The notes under the pieces are model-generated. The model did not search any database, was not told the DNA's origin, and worked only from the letters and a program-made list of their open reading frames with translations. A stretch of 64,000 nt of DNA from Cyanophora paradoxa (Eukaryota; Glaucocystophyceae; Cyanophorales; Cyanophoraceae), in the NCBI GenBank assembly GCA_004431415.1, contig QPMI01000039.1, positions 496,001-560,000 of the forward strand, given 5' to 3'. A program made the translations under genes and the position numbers. Shown here one piece after another: positions 10,301 through 20,970 of this stretch; positions within the stretch are counted from its first letter, which is position 1; every line of letters begins with the position of its first letter.

Positions 10301-13300
10301 CGAGGGAGGGAATGAGCGAGGGGCGAGCTCGAAGGCTCAGAAGAGGGCGGCGGACCGCGCGGGGGGTCGACGAGAACGGCGAGGGGCTCCCCCGCCGCCT
10401 GCCCCTCCACGATTGCCTGCCCGGATTGCGATCTATTTATAGAAAGGGGGAGGGGGGTACAGCCGGGGACGGCGGGCCTGGAGGACGTAGGTGCCGGAGG
10501 CGCGGGGCACGAAGGCGACCTCGTACTCCCCCGGGGCCCGCCGCTGCAGCGCGCAGAACGAGAGCTCCGGCCCTGCGAGGCGCCACAAATCAGAGGGGAG
10601 GACAAGGGAAGAAAGGGAGGGCGTGGGAGGGGTATGCCTTCGGCGTCGACGGCGACGGAGGACGGGTTGGGCGCGTCCACGGGGCGGCCTGGGGGGGGGG
10701 GTACGCTGGGTCGAGAGGGCGTAGGGGAAGATAGGTCGGGACGGGGGTACCGGAGGCGTTGCGGAGGGAGAGGATGCCGATCCAGGGCTCGTGCGCCTGA
10801 GGGTACGGGATTAAGGGGGAAGGGAGGAGGGAGGGGCGAAGGGGTAGGGCGGACCTGAACGGGGCCCGGGGCGCGGCCGGGGGCGGGGCGGAGGGTGCAG
10901 GAGGGGGGGTGGGGCCCGCCGGGGACCAGCAGGAAGGAAACGGGCACGGCGACCTGCGGGAACCGCGAAATTCAACGTCGCCCTCTAGAAAACGCTCTAA
11001 CGTCTTCCTCCTTCTTCTGGAGGCGTTGGACCTGGCGGGCGCCGTTGGCGACGAGCTCGAGGGCGGGGCCGCGCTCCGTCGCTCGGTCCGGCCCGTACCG
11101 CCCCGCAAAGGCCGCCACCTAGGGGAAGAGCTCAGCGAGGCGGGGGACGAAGGCGCGGGGCGCGAGATGAGTAGAGGGAGGAGGGGGCTGACCGGCACGG
11201 CGATCCCGATGCGGACCGTCTCGCCTGCCGCCGCCGCGGGTCGACGTCTCAGGCCGATGCGCGCAAAGAACAGCAGGAGCAGCGGTGGAGAAGGCAGGCA
11301 CCGGGGCGGATGCGGCCGGCGGCGGGGGTCTCGAGGACGAGGGGCGAGGCCGCGCGGCACTCCCACGCGACCGCCGCTTTCCCCGTGTTGTGCACCGCCA
11401 GCGTGCTCTAAGAGGCGGGGCTCGGTCAGAGCCTTGGATGGGATGAGCTGGATTTAGTAGGAGGCGGCTGCGACCTTCGCGGTCCCCGGGGCCCCTTCGT
11501 CGATCCGGATCGTCAACGTCGCGGGGTCCGCCCTCAGCACCGCTGCCGCGCAGTCGTTAACGTTGTCGAATGTTGGGCGGGCGCGTCCGCGCACCGGGGA
11601 CGGTGCTGACGGAGAGGGGCACCCTGAGCTCGCGGCCGCCGCCCGACGAGAGGATCAGGTTGCCGGCGGCGACGGGCAGCGCGGTGGACGTCGCGACGAG
11701 GCGCGCGGCGGCGCGGTCGCCCGGGGGGATGCGGAAGGGCCCGGGGGGCTCCATGCGCAGCCAGGGGTAGTTGCCCGTGTCGGCGTCGACGTGCAGGGGC
11801 GCCGCCCCGCGGTTGAAGAGCGTCAGGCCCCGCTCGCAGCTCGAGCCGGGCGTCACCTACCGGCGGGCGGGCGGTGAGGGCGGAGCCAGGGGGCGGGGGT
11901 GCAAACGTTCGCAGATGATATTATAAAAGCTGGTTTAGAAGAAGCTTGGATCCGTTCGCCGTGAACTTGTAAGGGCGGGTGGGGGGAGGGCACCTCAAAG
12001 CCGAGGGAGCCTGGGTCCACGGCCAGCACGCCTGCCCCGGCCCGCCCCCGGCCGCCCCGTCAGTCAGAGAGAGCAGAAGAACCCTCGATCAGACATTATA
12101 TGAGAGTGTAGCGGACGTACCGCCGTGGAACTCGATGGTGACGGGGACGTGGAGGGAGCGGCCGGCGCCCGTGACCGTGAGCGACTCGCGCACGGCCCCG
12201 TGCGCCGCCGCCGCCGGGCGGCATGCGACGTCGACGTCCACGCGCTGGCCCTCAGGCACCGTCCCCGCCCGCTGCGCAACCTTCGGGCCGACTGTCAGAG
12301 AATGCGAATTTCAGCCTGCGCTGCAGGGGTACCTGGAGCCAGGCGCTGGAGGAGGCGACCGCGAACTGGAGCGCTGCAGAAAGCTCAGAGAAAGCTCAGA
12401 GAAAGCTCAGAGAGCTCAGATCTGACGCACCGCCGCGGCCGCGGTTGAGGACGGTGAGGCGGGCGGCGGCCGATCCGCCCTCTGCCACGGCGAAGGAGAG
12501 GGAGCCCGGCTCCACGGAGAGCGAGCCTGGCGCCGCCCCAAAGCTTAGGAGAAGAAGATGGAAAAGGCCGAGGAACAAGAGACGGCTGCTGCCTTCGAGG
12601 AGGGACCATGTGATGGGGACGCGCGTCTCGCGGCTGCCCCCCGCGCTCCGCACGACGACGCACTCGGGGGGGACCTTCTGCACCTCCGGCGGCCTGGCGG
12701 GAGGGTTGGGGCTGGGGAGGAGAATTGTCTAAAAAGCCGTACCCCCGGCAGGAGAGCTGCAGGATTGTGGAGGCCCCCGGGGCGATGCGGCCCGAGGGGG
12801 CGCCTGCGCAGAGCCCTCGGCGGGGAATACGCGAAGAGAGATGAACAGCGTACCCCGGGCGAGCTGGACCCAGCCGGTGGGGGGAAGCTCGACGGAGTAG
12901 TCGGCGGGGCCCCGGCCCGTGTTCGTGAGCGCGAGCTCCCGCAGCGAGGGCGTACCCCGCTCGATCTCGAAGGCCAGCGAGGCAGGCCGCACGTCCAGGG
13001 CGCCCTGGAGGGGGAATCAGGGGGGTACATGCGAAACCGGGACCAGAGGGGTACCTCGAGGCGGGAGATGCGGGTGCGGACGGGCATGGTGCGGTCCCCC
13101 CCAAAAATGAACAGCACGTCGACGACCTGGGGGATGCATGGGTGGGAGGGGTACAGGGAAAACGCGTGGAGGGGGGTACGGCGCACGTCGGGGAAGGGGT
13201 CGGGGACCTCGGGCCCGCAGACGAGGCGGACGGGGCGGTGGCCCCCCGGGGGGATGGAGCCGGAGGGGGGTACGGGGTCGGCGAGGTGGATCCAGGGTAC

Positions 13301-16300
13301 GGGGGACTGGAAGTTCCAATGGAGGGCCCCCCGGCGCCCCCGGTTCGCGATCGTGAGGCCCTGGGGTCGGGAGGGGTAAGGCGGGAGACACGTAAACCCG
13401 TACCCCCCCCCGGACCTGGGAGCAGGCGTCGCCGCGGGCGACCTCGAAGCGGACCTCGCTCCGGTCCAGCACGGGTACCCCCGTCGCCAGCGTCAGCGAG
13501 ACCTGAGGAGAGTCCTTAGAACCGCATAGAATTTCTAGGGAGGAGAGGGGGGTACCGGGACGGGGACGGGGGGCGCCCCCGGGTGGCCGTGGAGTTCCAA
13601 AGCGCCCTCGAGCTCGGTGGCGCCGGGGGGCAGGTCGCCCCGCAGGCCCTCCTCGGAGACTGTGACGACGAAGGCGGCGCGGCGGCCGGCGGGCAGCTCG
13701 GGGGGGCCCTCGCTGACAGAGAGCCAGCGCGGGCACGCCACCCGCAGCGGCGTCGTCCCCGTCCCCTCGTTCCGCACGCTAATCTCCGCCCTTAGAAGCG
13801 AGAAGCGATCAGCGGAAGTGCCGGCGAGGGGACGGGGGAAAGCGGAATCACTTCGCGCCGCCGCCCTCGTAGATGGCGAAGGAGATCGCCGGCGGCTCGG
13901 CGCGCAGCACGCCGGGGAGCGTCTCGGAGGAGACGGGGACGAGGGTCTCGCGGCCGGCCCCGACGATGCGGACGGCGGCGGCCCCCGAGCCCTCGCGCGA
14001 GAAGAGGCCCTTGAAGAACGAGGCGATGGCCTCGACGCCGCCGGGGCCCTCCTCCTCGCCGGCGGCGGGGCCGGCCATGGCGAGCACGAGCGTGTGGCGG
14101 GCGCCGGGGGGCAGCGAGCCGGCGAGGGGGCCCTCGCAGGAGACCCCGGGCGGCAGGCTCGCCTCCCAGTGCAGCGGCGCCCGGCCCCGGTTGCTCACCT
14201 GGAGACGCCTCAGCCGCACAGACTAGCCCAGCAAGCGAGCTAGCAAGCGGCTCGAGCACTCTATCTCGCCCCGACCAGCCCGGCGGGGCGGGGCGGGCGG
14301 ACCTCGAGCTCGCGGGCGGCGGAGCCGCGCTCGGGGAGGGCGAAGTGGAGCGCCGCCGGCTCCACCCCCAGCTGCCCTGCGCGGCGGAGGGGCGAGGCCG
14401 GGTCAGGCCGCGGGAGGAGGGAAGCGCGCGGGCGCTTTTCATAGGAGGTTTTGAAGGCACAGTCTCAAAGTCCGGCATCTAAGTTTCTTAGTCCGGTTTC
14501 AAAGTTTCTACGCGTATCTATGTTTCCAAGTCCGGCGCCCTCCAACGCGGGCGGGGCGCACCGGAGATGACGGAGACCTCGAAGGGGACGTCGACCTCGC
14601 GCCCGCCGCCGGCGACGCGGAGCATGAGGCCCGAGAGGAGCCCGCCCGCCGTCGGCCGGTGGCACGTTAGGTTCAGCCCCACGCGCTGCCGCCCCGCCGC
14701 GTCGGATCGGAGCGGAGTGGGTCTGGCCGGGGCGGGGCGGGGTGCGGGGACCTGGCCCGGGGCGAGGCGGCCGGCGCCGTAGTCGGCGGCGACGATCTCG
14801 GGGACGAGGAGGCGCCACTCCAGTACCCCCCGCCCCCCGTTCGCCACCTGCGAGGTTTGGTAGGGGCGGCGGGGGCGAAGGCGCGCTGGGGGGCACCGTG
14901 AGGCGACGGGAGCAGGCGCCGTCCTCGGGGACCTCGAAGAGCAGCTGGGGCGGGTCCACCTGCAGCACCCCTGCGCCAGGCGCTCAGAGGCGAAGGCGGG
15001 AGGGGCGGGGGCGGCAAGGCGGGCCCTGGAGGGAGGAGATGGTGCAGGGGATCTCGCGGCGGTACCCCCCGCCGCTCACGACCACCGAGGCGCGCCGCGT
15101 GCCGAAGCCCTCGGGCTGCCGCGGCGCCCGTACCTGGCCCCCGGGCCCCGGGACAGGTCAGCGCGGCGCTCTGATCCCGCTCCTGCCCGCTGCGGCTGCG
15201 CCCACCTCGATGCAGGCCGCCTGCCTTGCCTCCAGCGTGCCCCCGCGCTCGTCGGCCTCGAGGTACTGCGTCCTCGCCCCCGGCGGGGCCCTGCCGCGGG
15301 GAGCACGGTGAGACGCGAGAGGGGTGGGGAGGAAGGGAGGACCGGTACCGGTCCCGGGGGTCGGCCGGCCCCATCTCCAGGCGCCACGTCATCGCCCCGG
15401 CGCCGCTGCGGGAGGGTACGCGTTGGACGAGCTCGACAGCCTGTGCGGGAGGGGTACGCACGCGTTGCGGATGGAGAGCTGGCGGCGGCACTGGCCGAGC
15501 TCGGGCACCTCGAAGACCAGCTCCGCCGGCTCGATCTCCAGCACCCCGGGCACCACCCGGACCGAGACGGGCAGCGCCGCCGGCGCCTCCCCGCCCGTGA
15601 TCTCGAGCGCCCCCCGCACGTCTCCCGCCGTAGTGCAGTGCACGGTCAGGTGCACCGTCTGCCACGCCCCGCACTCCAGGTACCCCTGCCGCGGCTCCGC
15701 CGTGCGGATCCAGTGCGGGTGGTCGGCGGCCCAGAGCATCGGGCCCCGCCCCTGGTTCCAGATCTTGAATGAGGCCGTTGCGTACCCCCCCTCCGGGGCC
15801 GTCAGCTGGATCGCCTTCGGCTCGAACGTGCACTGACCTGCGGCGAAGGCGGATCGTGCCGCGTACCCCGGCGCCCGGCGGGGGCGGGGATCCGATCGCG
15901 TACCCAGTGGCAGGTTGAGCCCGTTCCGCTCGTTGAAGATGGTCGCGACGAACGCGAGGTTCAGGCGCTCGTTCCCCTGCGCCCCGGGTGAGCCCCTACC
16001 CCCCCCCCCGCCCGGGGGGTACGGCGCACGGCGACGATGGTCTCCTTCTTGACGAAGCGGCGGCAGCCGATCTTGTCCGCCTGCACCAGCACCGCGGCCG
16101 CCCGGTCCACCAGGCTCCGGTTCTGCAGCCGGCGGGTCAGCGCGGGCGGCCCGAGCGGGCGGCCCGTGCTGGCGGGCGGGCGGGGCGGGGGCGCCTGCAG
16201 GGGACTCATGTCGCAGCCGTCGAAGCGCCCGACCTGGTACAGCAGGTGCGTGTACACCTCCGAGTCCTGGGTACAGCGTGAGGCAGCGGGGGCGCGGGTG

Positions 16301-17573
16301 GGAGGGGTATGCGGGGCGCCGGGCGCGCCTTGATGTCGCTGCCGAAGTTGGAGACGCGGCGGCTCGTGTCCGAGTTCGCGAGATGGTCTGCGTCGCAGGG
16401 GCGCGTCGGCGGGGCCGGGAACGCGAGAGATGAGAAGGGCGGCGGGGCGCACAGTTGACCCAGCGGAGGAGGAGGTCGTAGGGGGGCAGGTGCTGCAGGT
16501 CCTCGATCGTCTCGCCCCGCTCCAGCAGCTTCCGCAGCTCTGCGGGGGCGCCTCGGCGGGCGGCGGAGGAGGCGGGTGGGCGGGCGGGGGGCCGGCCAGC
16601 ACCGGGCTGGCGGTTCAGCGAGATGCTGGAGAGCAGGCCGCGCTGCGGGGGTAGGGGGAGATAAGGGGTGGGGGGGGGAGCAGTGGGGGGTACCGACCTC
16701 CAGGACCTGCCAGAGCATAGAGAGGATGAGGGTCTTGCTCCCTGTGTGCGGGTGAGGCCGCGGAGGCGGCTGCGGGGCGCCCGGGCGGCCGCGGGGCTCG
16801 GGGCACCGTCGGCGATGTCGGCGCCAGAGATGTTGACGAGCTGGCAGCCGATGGAGCGGGCCTGCGGCGCGCTCGGCGCGGCACGGACCGCAGCCTAGAC
16901 CCCGCGCACCTTCTCGATGATGGCGTTCAGGTTGTTCACCTGCTGGATGCGCCTCGTCTGCCGCCCGGCGTCAGCTCCGAGCCTGCGGGGGGGCGCGAGG
17001 GGCGGCGGGGGGCGGACCTGGCCCTTCATGGAGCGGACCTGCTCCGCCGTGAAGGCCCCCGGCGAGGCGCGGTTCAGGAGCTTGCTGCGCCGCCCCCGCG
17101 CTCGCAACGGACGCGGATCAAATCCGGGGCGGGCGGGGCGGCCCGCGGCGCACCACCAGACGTAGGGCTCGACGAGGAGCGTGAAGAGCTGGTCCGGGGC
17201 GAGCGGCACGTACGAGCCGATGTCCGCGTCGTCCTGGAACGACTTGTTGAACCACTCGAGGTACGCTGCGGCCCGCAACGCGTCTCGACGGGCGGAGCGG
17301 CCGGAGCGAGCGAGCGGCGGCGCACCGGCCTCCTCCTCAGGATCCACCGTGTGCATGCCGCTCGCACCGGCGACCTGCCGAACGCGCATCTCAGCGGGCG
17401 CCGGGTGTACGCCGCGGGGACCAAGCGGCCAGCTCAGAGGCCAGGGCCGCCACGTGCGCCGCCTTTGAGCTGCATCGCAAGGAGGAACGCACTCTGTAGC
17501 CCTGAGCATCGAGCGCGTTCACTTTGCGCGTGGAGCCGAAGACAGGCGCTGGCGCCCGCCCGAACGACGCCAT
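7396..17573 (-). CDS. Large CH-CH / ASH(Hydin)-repeat / filamin-like / VWA protein
   Basis: Multi-exon minus-strand gene read from ATG 17573 (MASFGRAPAPVF) to TAG 7396-7398. In order: a fimbrin/plastin-type pair of calponin-homology domains (about 17.3-15.9 kb), with CH1 containing NNLNAIIEK and CH2 containing LLLRWVN, FGSDIKDSEVY and ADKIGCRRFV; a long array of about 100-residue Ig-like ASH/MSP/Hydin units (about 15.84-11.3 kb) with recurring patterns such as VDPPQLLFEVPE and VSNRGRAPLHWE; a filamin-like Ig unit (PGEYEVAFVP, about 10.8-10.4 kb); a VWA domain (10.17-8.76 kb) and an Ala/Pro-rich C-terminus. Family knowledge: tandem CH domains bind actin or microtubules, ASH domains occur in ciliary and centrosomal proteins, and MIDAS-bearing VWA domains bind ligand via a metal. 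Inferred: a cytoskeletal or axonemal scaffold. That all parts form one transcript is inferred from continuous orientation and the absence of a clear intervening start or stop; the VWA part could be separate. Two truncated copies lie at 28.2-30.2 and 38.2-40.8 kb. Confidence 0.65.
8760..10170 (-). other. VWA domain region with complete MIDAS
   Basis: Exons of the large gene. At about 10165-10085 the segment LLVLVIDRSNSM gives the DxSxS motif. About 9460-9330 holds NTDFGAALAKVAEIL, supplying the MIDAS threonine. About 9175-9140 holds AVAFMTDGR, supplying the final aspartate. About 8890-8780 holds a typical VWA C-terminal segment (AIGFSRHIDFQFLDRL). All three metal-coordinating positions are therefore present, which argues for a functional domain. 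Confidence 0.8.
9540..9560. repeat. Poly-C tract
   Basis: A homopolymer C run of about 20 nt on the plus strand inside an intron of the large minus-strand gene, immediately beside the exon that encodes FDESNYVSVIEQAM. Confidence 0.85.
12378..12420. repeat. Short tandem repeat, unit AGAAAGCTCAG
   Basis: Three to four units of an 11-bp repeat with AAGCTCAGAG periodicity, inside an intron of the large minus-strand gene. Confidence 0.8.
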
Positions 17574-17893
17574 GGCCGGCCTGGAACCGCTCGCCGCTCC
17601 TCGAGAGAGCTGCTAGCTAGGTTCGGAATCCCTCTGGATGGTCGTGCCGCCACGATGGGCCTCCGAACTCCCAGCGGTCTGCCGTCACACTGCTCGCCGA
17701 TCCTAGCGCTTCTGCGGCACTCTGCTATGCGTGCAGCGCTCTGGGACACGTGCTGGCGCCGCTCGACCAGCGACGACCAGTGGACCACTTCGCCCCGGGT
17801 ACAGGGGAGCCCGGTTGGACATCGAGCGCGTCTCGTTCGATCGCAGCGCTAGCGGCTCCGGAGCGCGGCAGGTTGCATGCGCGCTGCACCCAG

Positions 17894-18590
17894 ATGGCGA
17901 AGGCGGCGGTTGGGGCGCCCGCGGCTCGGCTCGCGGGGCTCGGCTGGCGGACGTGGTGGCTGCTGCTGGATACGTCCTGAACGTCGGCTTCGCGATCCAC
18001 GGGCCTTTCCATGCGATCGACTGGTCCGCGTCGGGCTCGGGCCGCCTGCGGGCCGCGCAGTGCTAATCTGCGCCGGCGCCTCGCGCCGCGCTCGCAGGTG
18101 GGCCTACATGGACCAGGTCGATCACATCGTCAGTGGAGAGCGCGACTACGAGGCCATCGAGGGCCGCACGGGGTCCGCGCCAGCTGCAGCGCGCGCGCGC
18201 TCGAATTTCGAACCCGACGCGAGCGCTCCCGCCAGGCCGCTGGTGTATCCGGGCGGGCACGTGTGGATTCACATCGTGCTGCATTACATCTCCGACGGCG
18301 GGCGGCGATTCGCGCTGCTGCAGGCGCTCGCTCTACGGCGTGCTGCAGGTCCGCTCTGCGCATGCAGCTGCAGCTGCTCATGCGATCGGCCGCGGCCCCA
18401 CACGGCGGTGCAGGCGCTGAACGCGTGGCTTGTCTCCGGCAATGTTTCGGCTCGCGCCCGTGGCTGCTGTCCGGGACGCGTGAACGTTTAACGGTCTCTT
18501 TAACGACTGCCGGCCGGCCCGCCCCGGCCCGGCCCGCCCCGGCCCCGCCCCCCCGCCCGCGGACGCCGACGCCGCCGCAGGCTCCACGCG
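17894..18590 (+). pseudogene. ALG3: Truncated ALG3 copy (5' part), fused to TUBGCP3 tail
   Basis: Plus-strand copy of the 5' half of the complete ALG3 at 25845-27877. The ATG at 17894 corresponds to MAKAAVGAP; exons for the first membrane segment, the WAYMDQVDHIVSGERDYEAI region and GPLVYPGGHVWIH-type sequence are recognisable. Near 18328 the copy has CAGGCGCTCGCTCTACGG where the intact gene reads CAGGCGATCTACGG, a 4-nt insertion that shifts the frame. ALG3 sequence stops around 18580-18590, within the exon after FNDC, and continues directly into TUBGCP3 sequence. It lies head-to-head with the intact CH-ASH gene, as in the other two copies of this block. Not expected to encode a working mannosyltransferase. 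Confidence 0.85.
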
Positions 18591-19280
18591 ACCCCGCGAG
18601 GCGGGAGCTAGCCGCTGACGCGCGGCGGCGCAGGCGTACGAGCGGTCCCTCGCCGTCAGTTCCCCGCCCCGTATCGCCTCCGACGAGGCCGAGAAGGTCT
18701 GTACCCCCCTCTCTCCTTCGTTCTTCGGCCGAGCGGATGCGCAGTACTACGACGGGGAGGGCGGGGGCCTGGGCCCCTCCATCCGCGAGCACATCCCCTC
18801 CAACGTCGTCCCCGCCATCGTCCAGGCGCGTACCCCCCCCTCCCGCCCCGCCCCGCGTACCCCGGGCCGACGCCGGCGTCGCTCGCAGGCGCAGGCGGAG
18901 TACGCGCAGGGGATGGCGAACCTGCTGGGGATGCTGGCGGGGCCGGCGGGCGGGGCGGGCGGGGCGGGGGGCGCGGGGGGCGCGGGGGTGCACGAGGGGG
19001 CGCTGGGCTTCCAGGGCTTCATCTTCCGCCTCGATTTCAACGAGCACTACCAGGCCAAGCTCCGCCCCGCCGCCAGCGGAGCAGCGAGCGCAGCTGCCGC
19101 CCCGTCCACGCCCGCGGCTCCGGCGGGGCCGCGGCCGCCCCGCCCCGAGGGCAGGGCCCCGCGGCGGCGGCGGCGGCGGCTCCAGCGGCGGCGGCGGCGA
19201 CGGGCGCGGGAGGGCGGCAGGCGCTGCGGCAGTCGCTTCAGAGCCAGATGCCGGCCGGGCTCGCCCGACGCCACGAGTAG
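18591..19280 (+). pseudogene. TUBGCP3: TUBGCP3 C-terminal fragment (frameshifted)
   Basis: Matches the last exons of the complete TUBGCP3 at 47127-51958, from the intron before AYERSLAGKWGM to the stop (TAG 19278-19280). The diagnostic C-terminal motif FRLDFNEHY is intact. Two lesions are visible. The KWGM codons are replaced by a roughly 20-nt patch identical to an ALG3 exon/intron boundary, and one A is missing near 19153 (GAGGGCAGGGCC versus GAGGGCAAGGGCC), which shifts the frame for the rest of the tail. No upstream TUBGCP3 exons exist here, so it is a duplicated 3' fragment. Confidence 0.88.
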
Positions 19281-20587
19281 CCCGCGGGGCGGGCCCCGCG
19301 CGCGCCCCCGGACCGCCGCCCGTAGAGCTAGCCGCGCTCGTGTCGGAATAGATGTGTAGCCGCCTTTTGCGCGGCTGCGTCCCCGCTGGCTCTCACGCGC
19401 GCCGCCGTTTCTCTTTCCTTCTTATTCCAAAGCTCCCTCGCCGCCGCGATCTACCCCCTCGCCCCCCCTTCGCGTCCTTCGCAATTTGATCTGAGCCGGG
19501 CTGTGCCTTCGTTCCCCTCCCAGTCTCCCGATTCCAACCGCCCCTCCCCTTCTTCCCCGCACGGGGTCCCCCAATCGTTTCCACTGTCTTAGAGAACCGG
19601 TTGAACTGTCTCTGTTTCGCAACTTCCAATTCTTTGACTGGGGTCCGCTGTCTTAGAGAACTAGTTTCTTAGAGGTGATCATCGGATCGCACTCGGAATT
19701 GTCTGTACTTTCAGAACTCTCCGAGTCTTTATGTGGTCTTAGCGCGACCGCCCCGCAGTTTCCGATCGACCGCTTACGCTTCTCCTCTCTTCTGGTTCGC
19801 GTTGACCGCTCTTCGGAACTCGCGAATTTCGTTCTTGTCTTCGGGACTTTTCGCGCCTTTGATTTGATCCGCCAACTTGAACCGGACTTTCAAGTTGACG
19901 GGTTTCTTTTTTCGCTATTCGGAGCTTTCCGTCCGTGACTTGGCTCACATGAGGCGTGACTTGACCCGTCAGAACTGGTCCCGGAGGCTGTCGGAGCTTT
20001 GGTCCTCAGAACCGGTTCATTTTCGGTGCTTTTTTTCCTCGCTTTTTCTCTTTTTTATTCGTTCGACCCCTGTCAGTTGTGGTCCACTCGCGCCGGTTCG
20101 TTCGCGGTCAGCTCGCGCGTCGAGCCAGCTCTTTAGATCTGCAGCCGCTATGATCCGTGCGCTCTGGTTATCGACACTATCGAGACTCGAGAGCGTTTCG
20201 CGCCGCCAGCAGCGGACTCGGAAGTCATACCGGAGGCAGACCAGAACCAGCTGCGAGTCCGGTCAGCGGGCCCTACAAGAGCGCGCGGCCTCGCCCCGCC
20301 GCCGCAGTTCGCTGATCTCGGATCGCTGCTCTCAAGGTCCGTCCCGCCCGCCGGCCAAGGCCGACCTCTGCGCACGCGTAGCCCAGGCCAAGCCTCGCCG
20401 CGGCTTTGCAGCTGCCAAGTTTGCCGCCGATGGCGACGGCGCCTTCCGCTGACCGCGCGCGCCGCCGCCGCAGTTCGTCTTCAAACCCGTTCGTTCGTGC
20501 GAAGCCGCTCTTGAACGTGCGAACGGATGCGCGGGCCGCCGGCGCCGGCGGGCGGGGCGCTGACGGGGCGTGCGCCGCGCGCACAGC
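19281..20587 (+). promoter_or_regulatory. 5' flank of the cysteine-rich gene (copy 1), AT-richer
   Basis: About 1.3 kb between the TUBGCP3 fragment and the cysteine-rich gene. It recurs inverted at 35102-36490 and 45753-47126. No convincing exon was seen. CTGTCTTAGAGAAC followed by CGGTT or TAGTT occurs twice (19584 and 19648) and is kept in the other copies. Because it precedes the same gene each time, it probably contains that gene's promoter; this is inference. Confidence 0.4.
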
Positions 20588-20937
20588 ATGTCGACCGAGA
20601 CCGAGGCCGCCCCCGCGACCCTTCCCGAGGTCCTCCTCGCCCCCGTGCGCCCCCGCTCCGCCCCGCGCCCTCCGCCCGCCCCCGCCCTCACGCGCGCGCT
20701 CTGCCGAGCGCAGGAGGCCACCGCCGCTGAGCCCGCGATCGCCGCGGTGCGCCGCCGCGGGCCTCGCTGCACACCCGTCCGCAGCCTCTTGACCGCCGCC
20801 CGCGGCCGCAGGAACCGGAGCCGGAGGCGCCGGTGCCGGCGGACGAGCTGCTCGTCGAGATCCTCGGCAACCACAGCGACGTGCGCGCGCCGGCCGCGCC
20901 CCTCGAGAGCTCGCGCTGCCGCCTCATGCTGCTGGCA

Positions 20938-20970
<33 letters not shown>

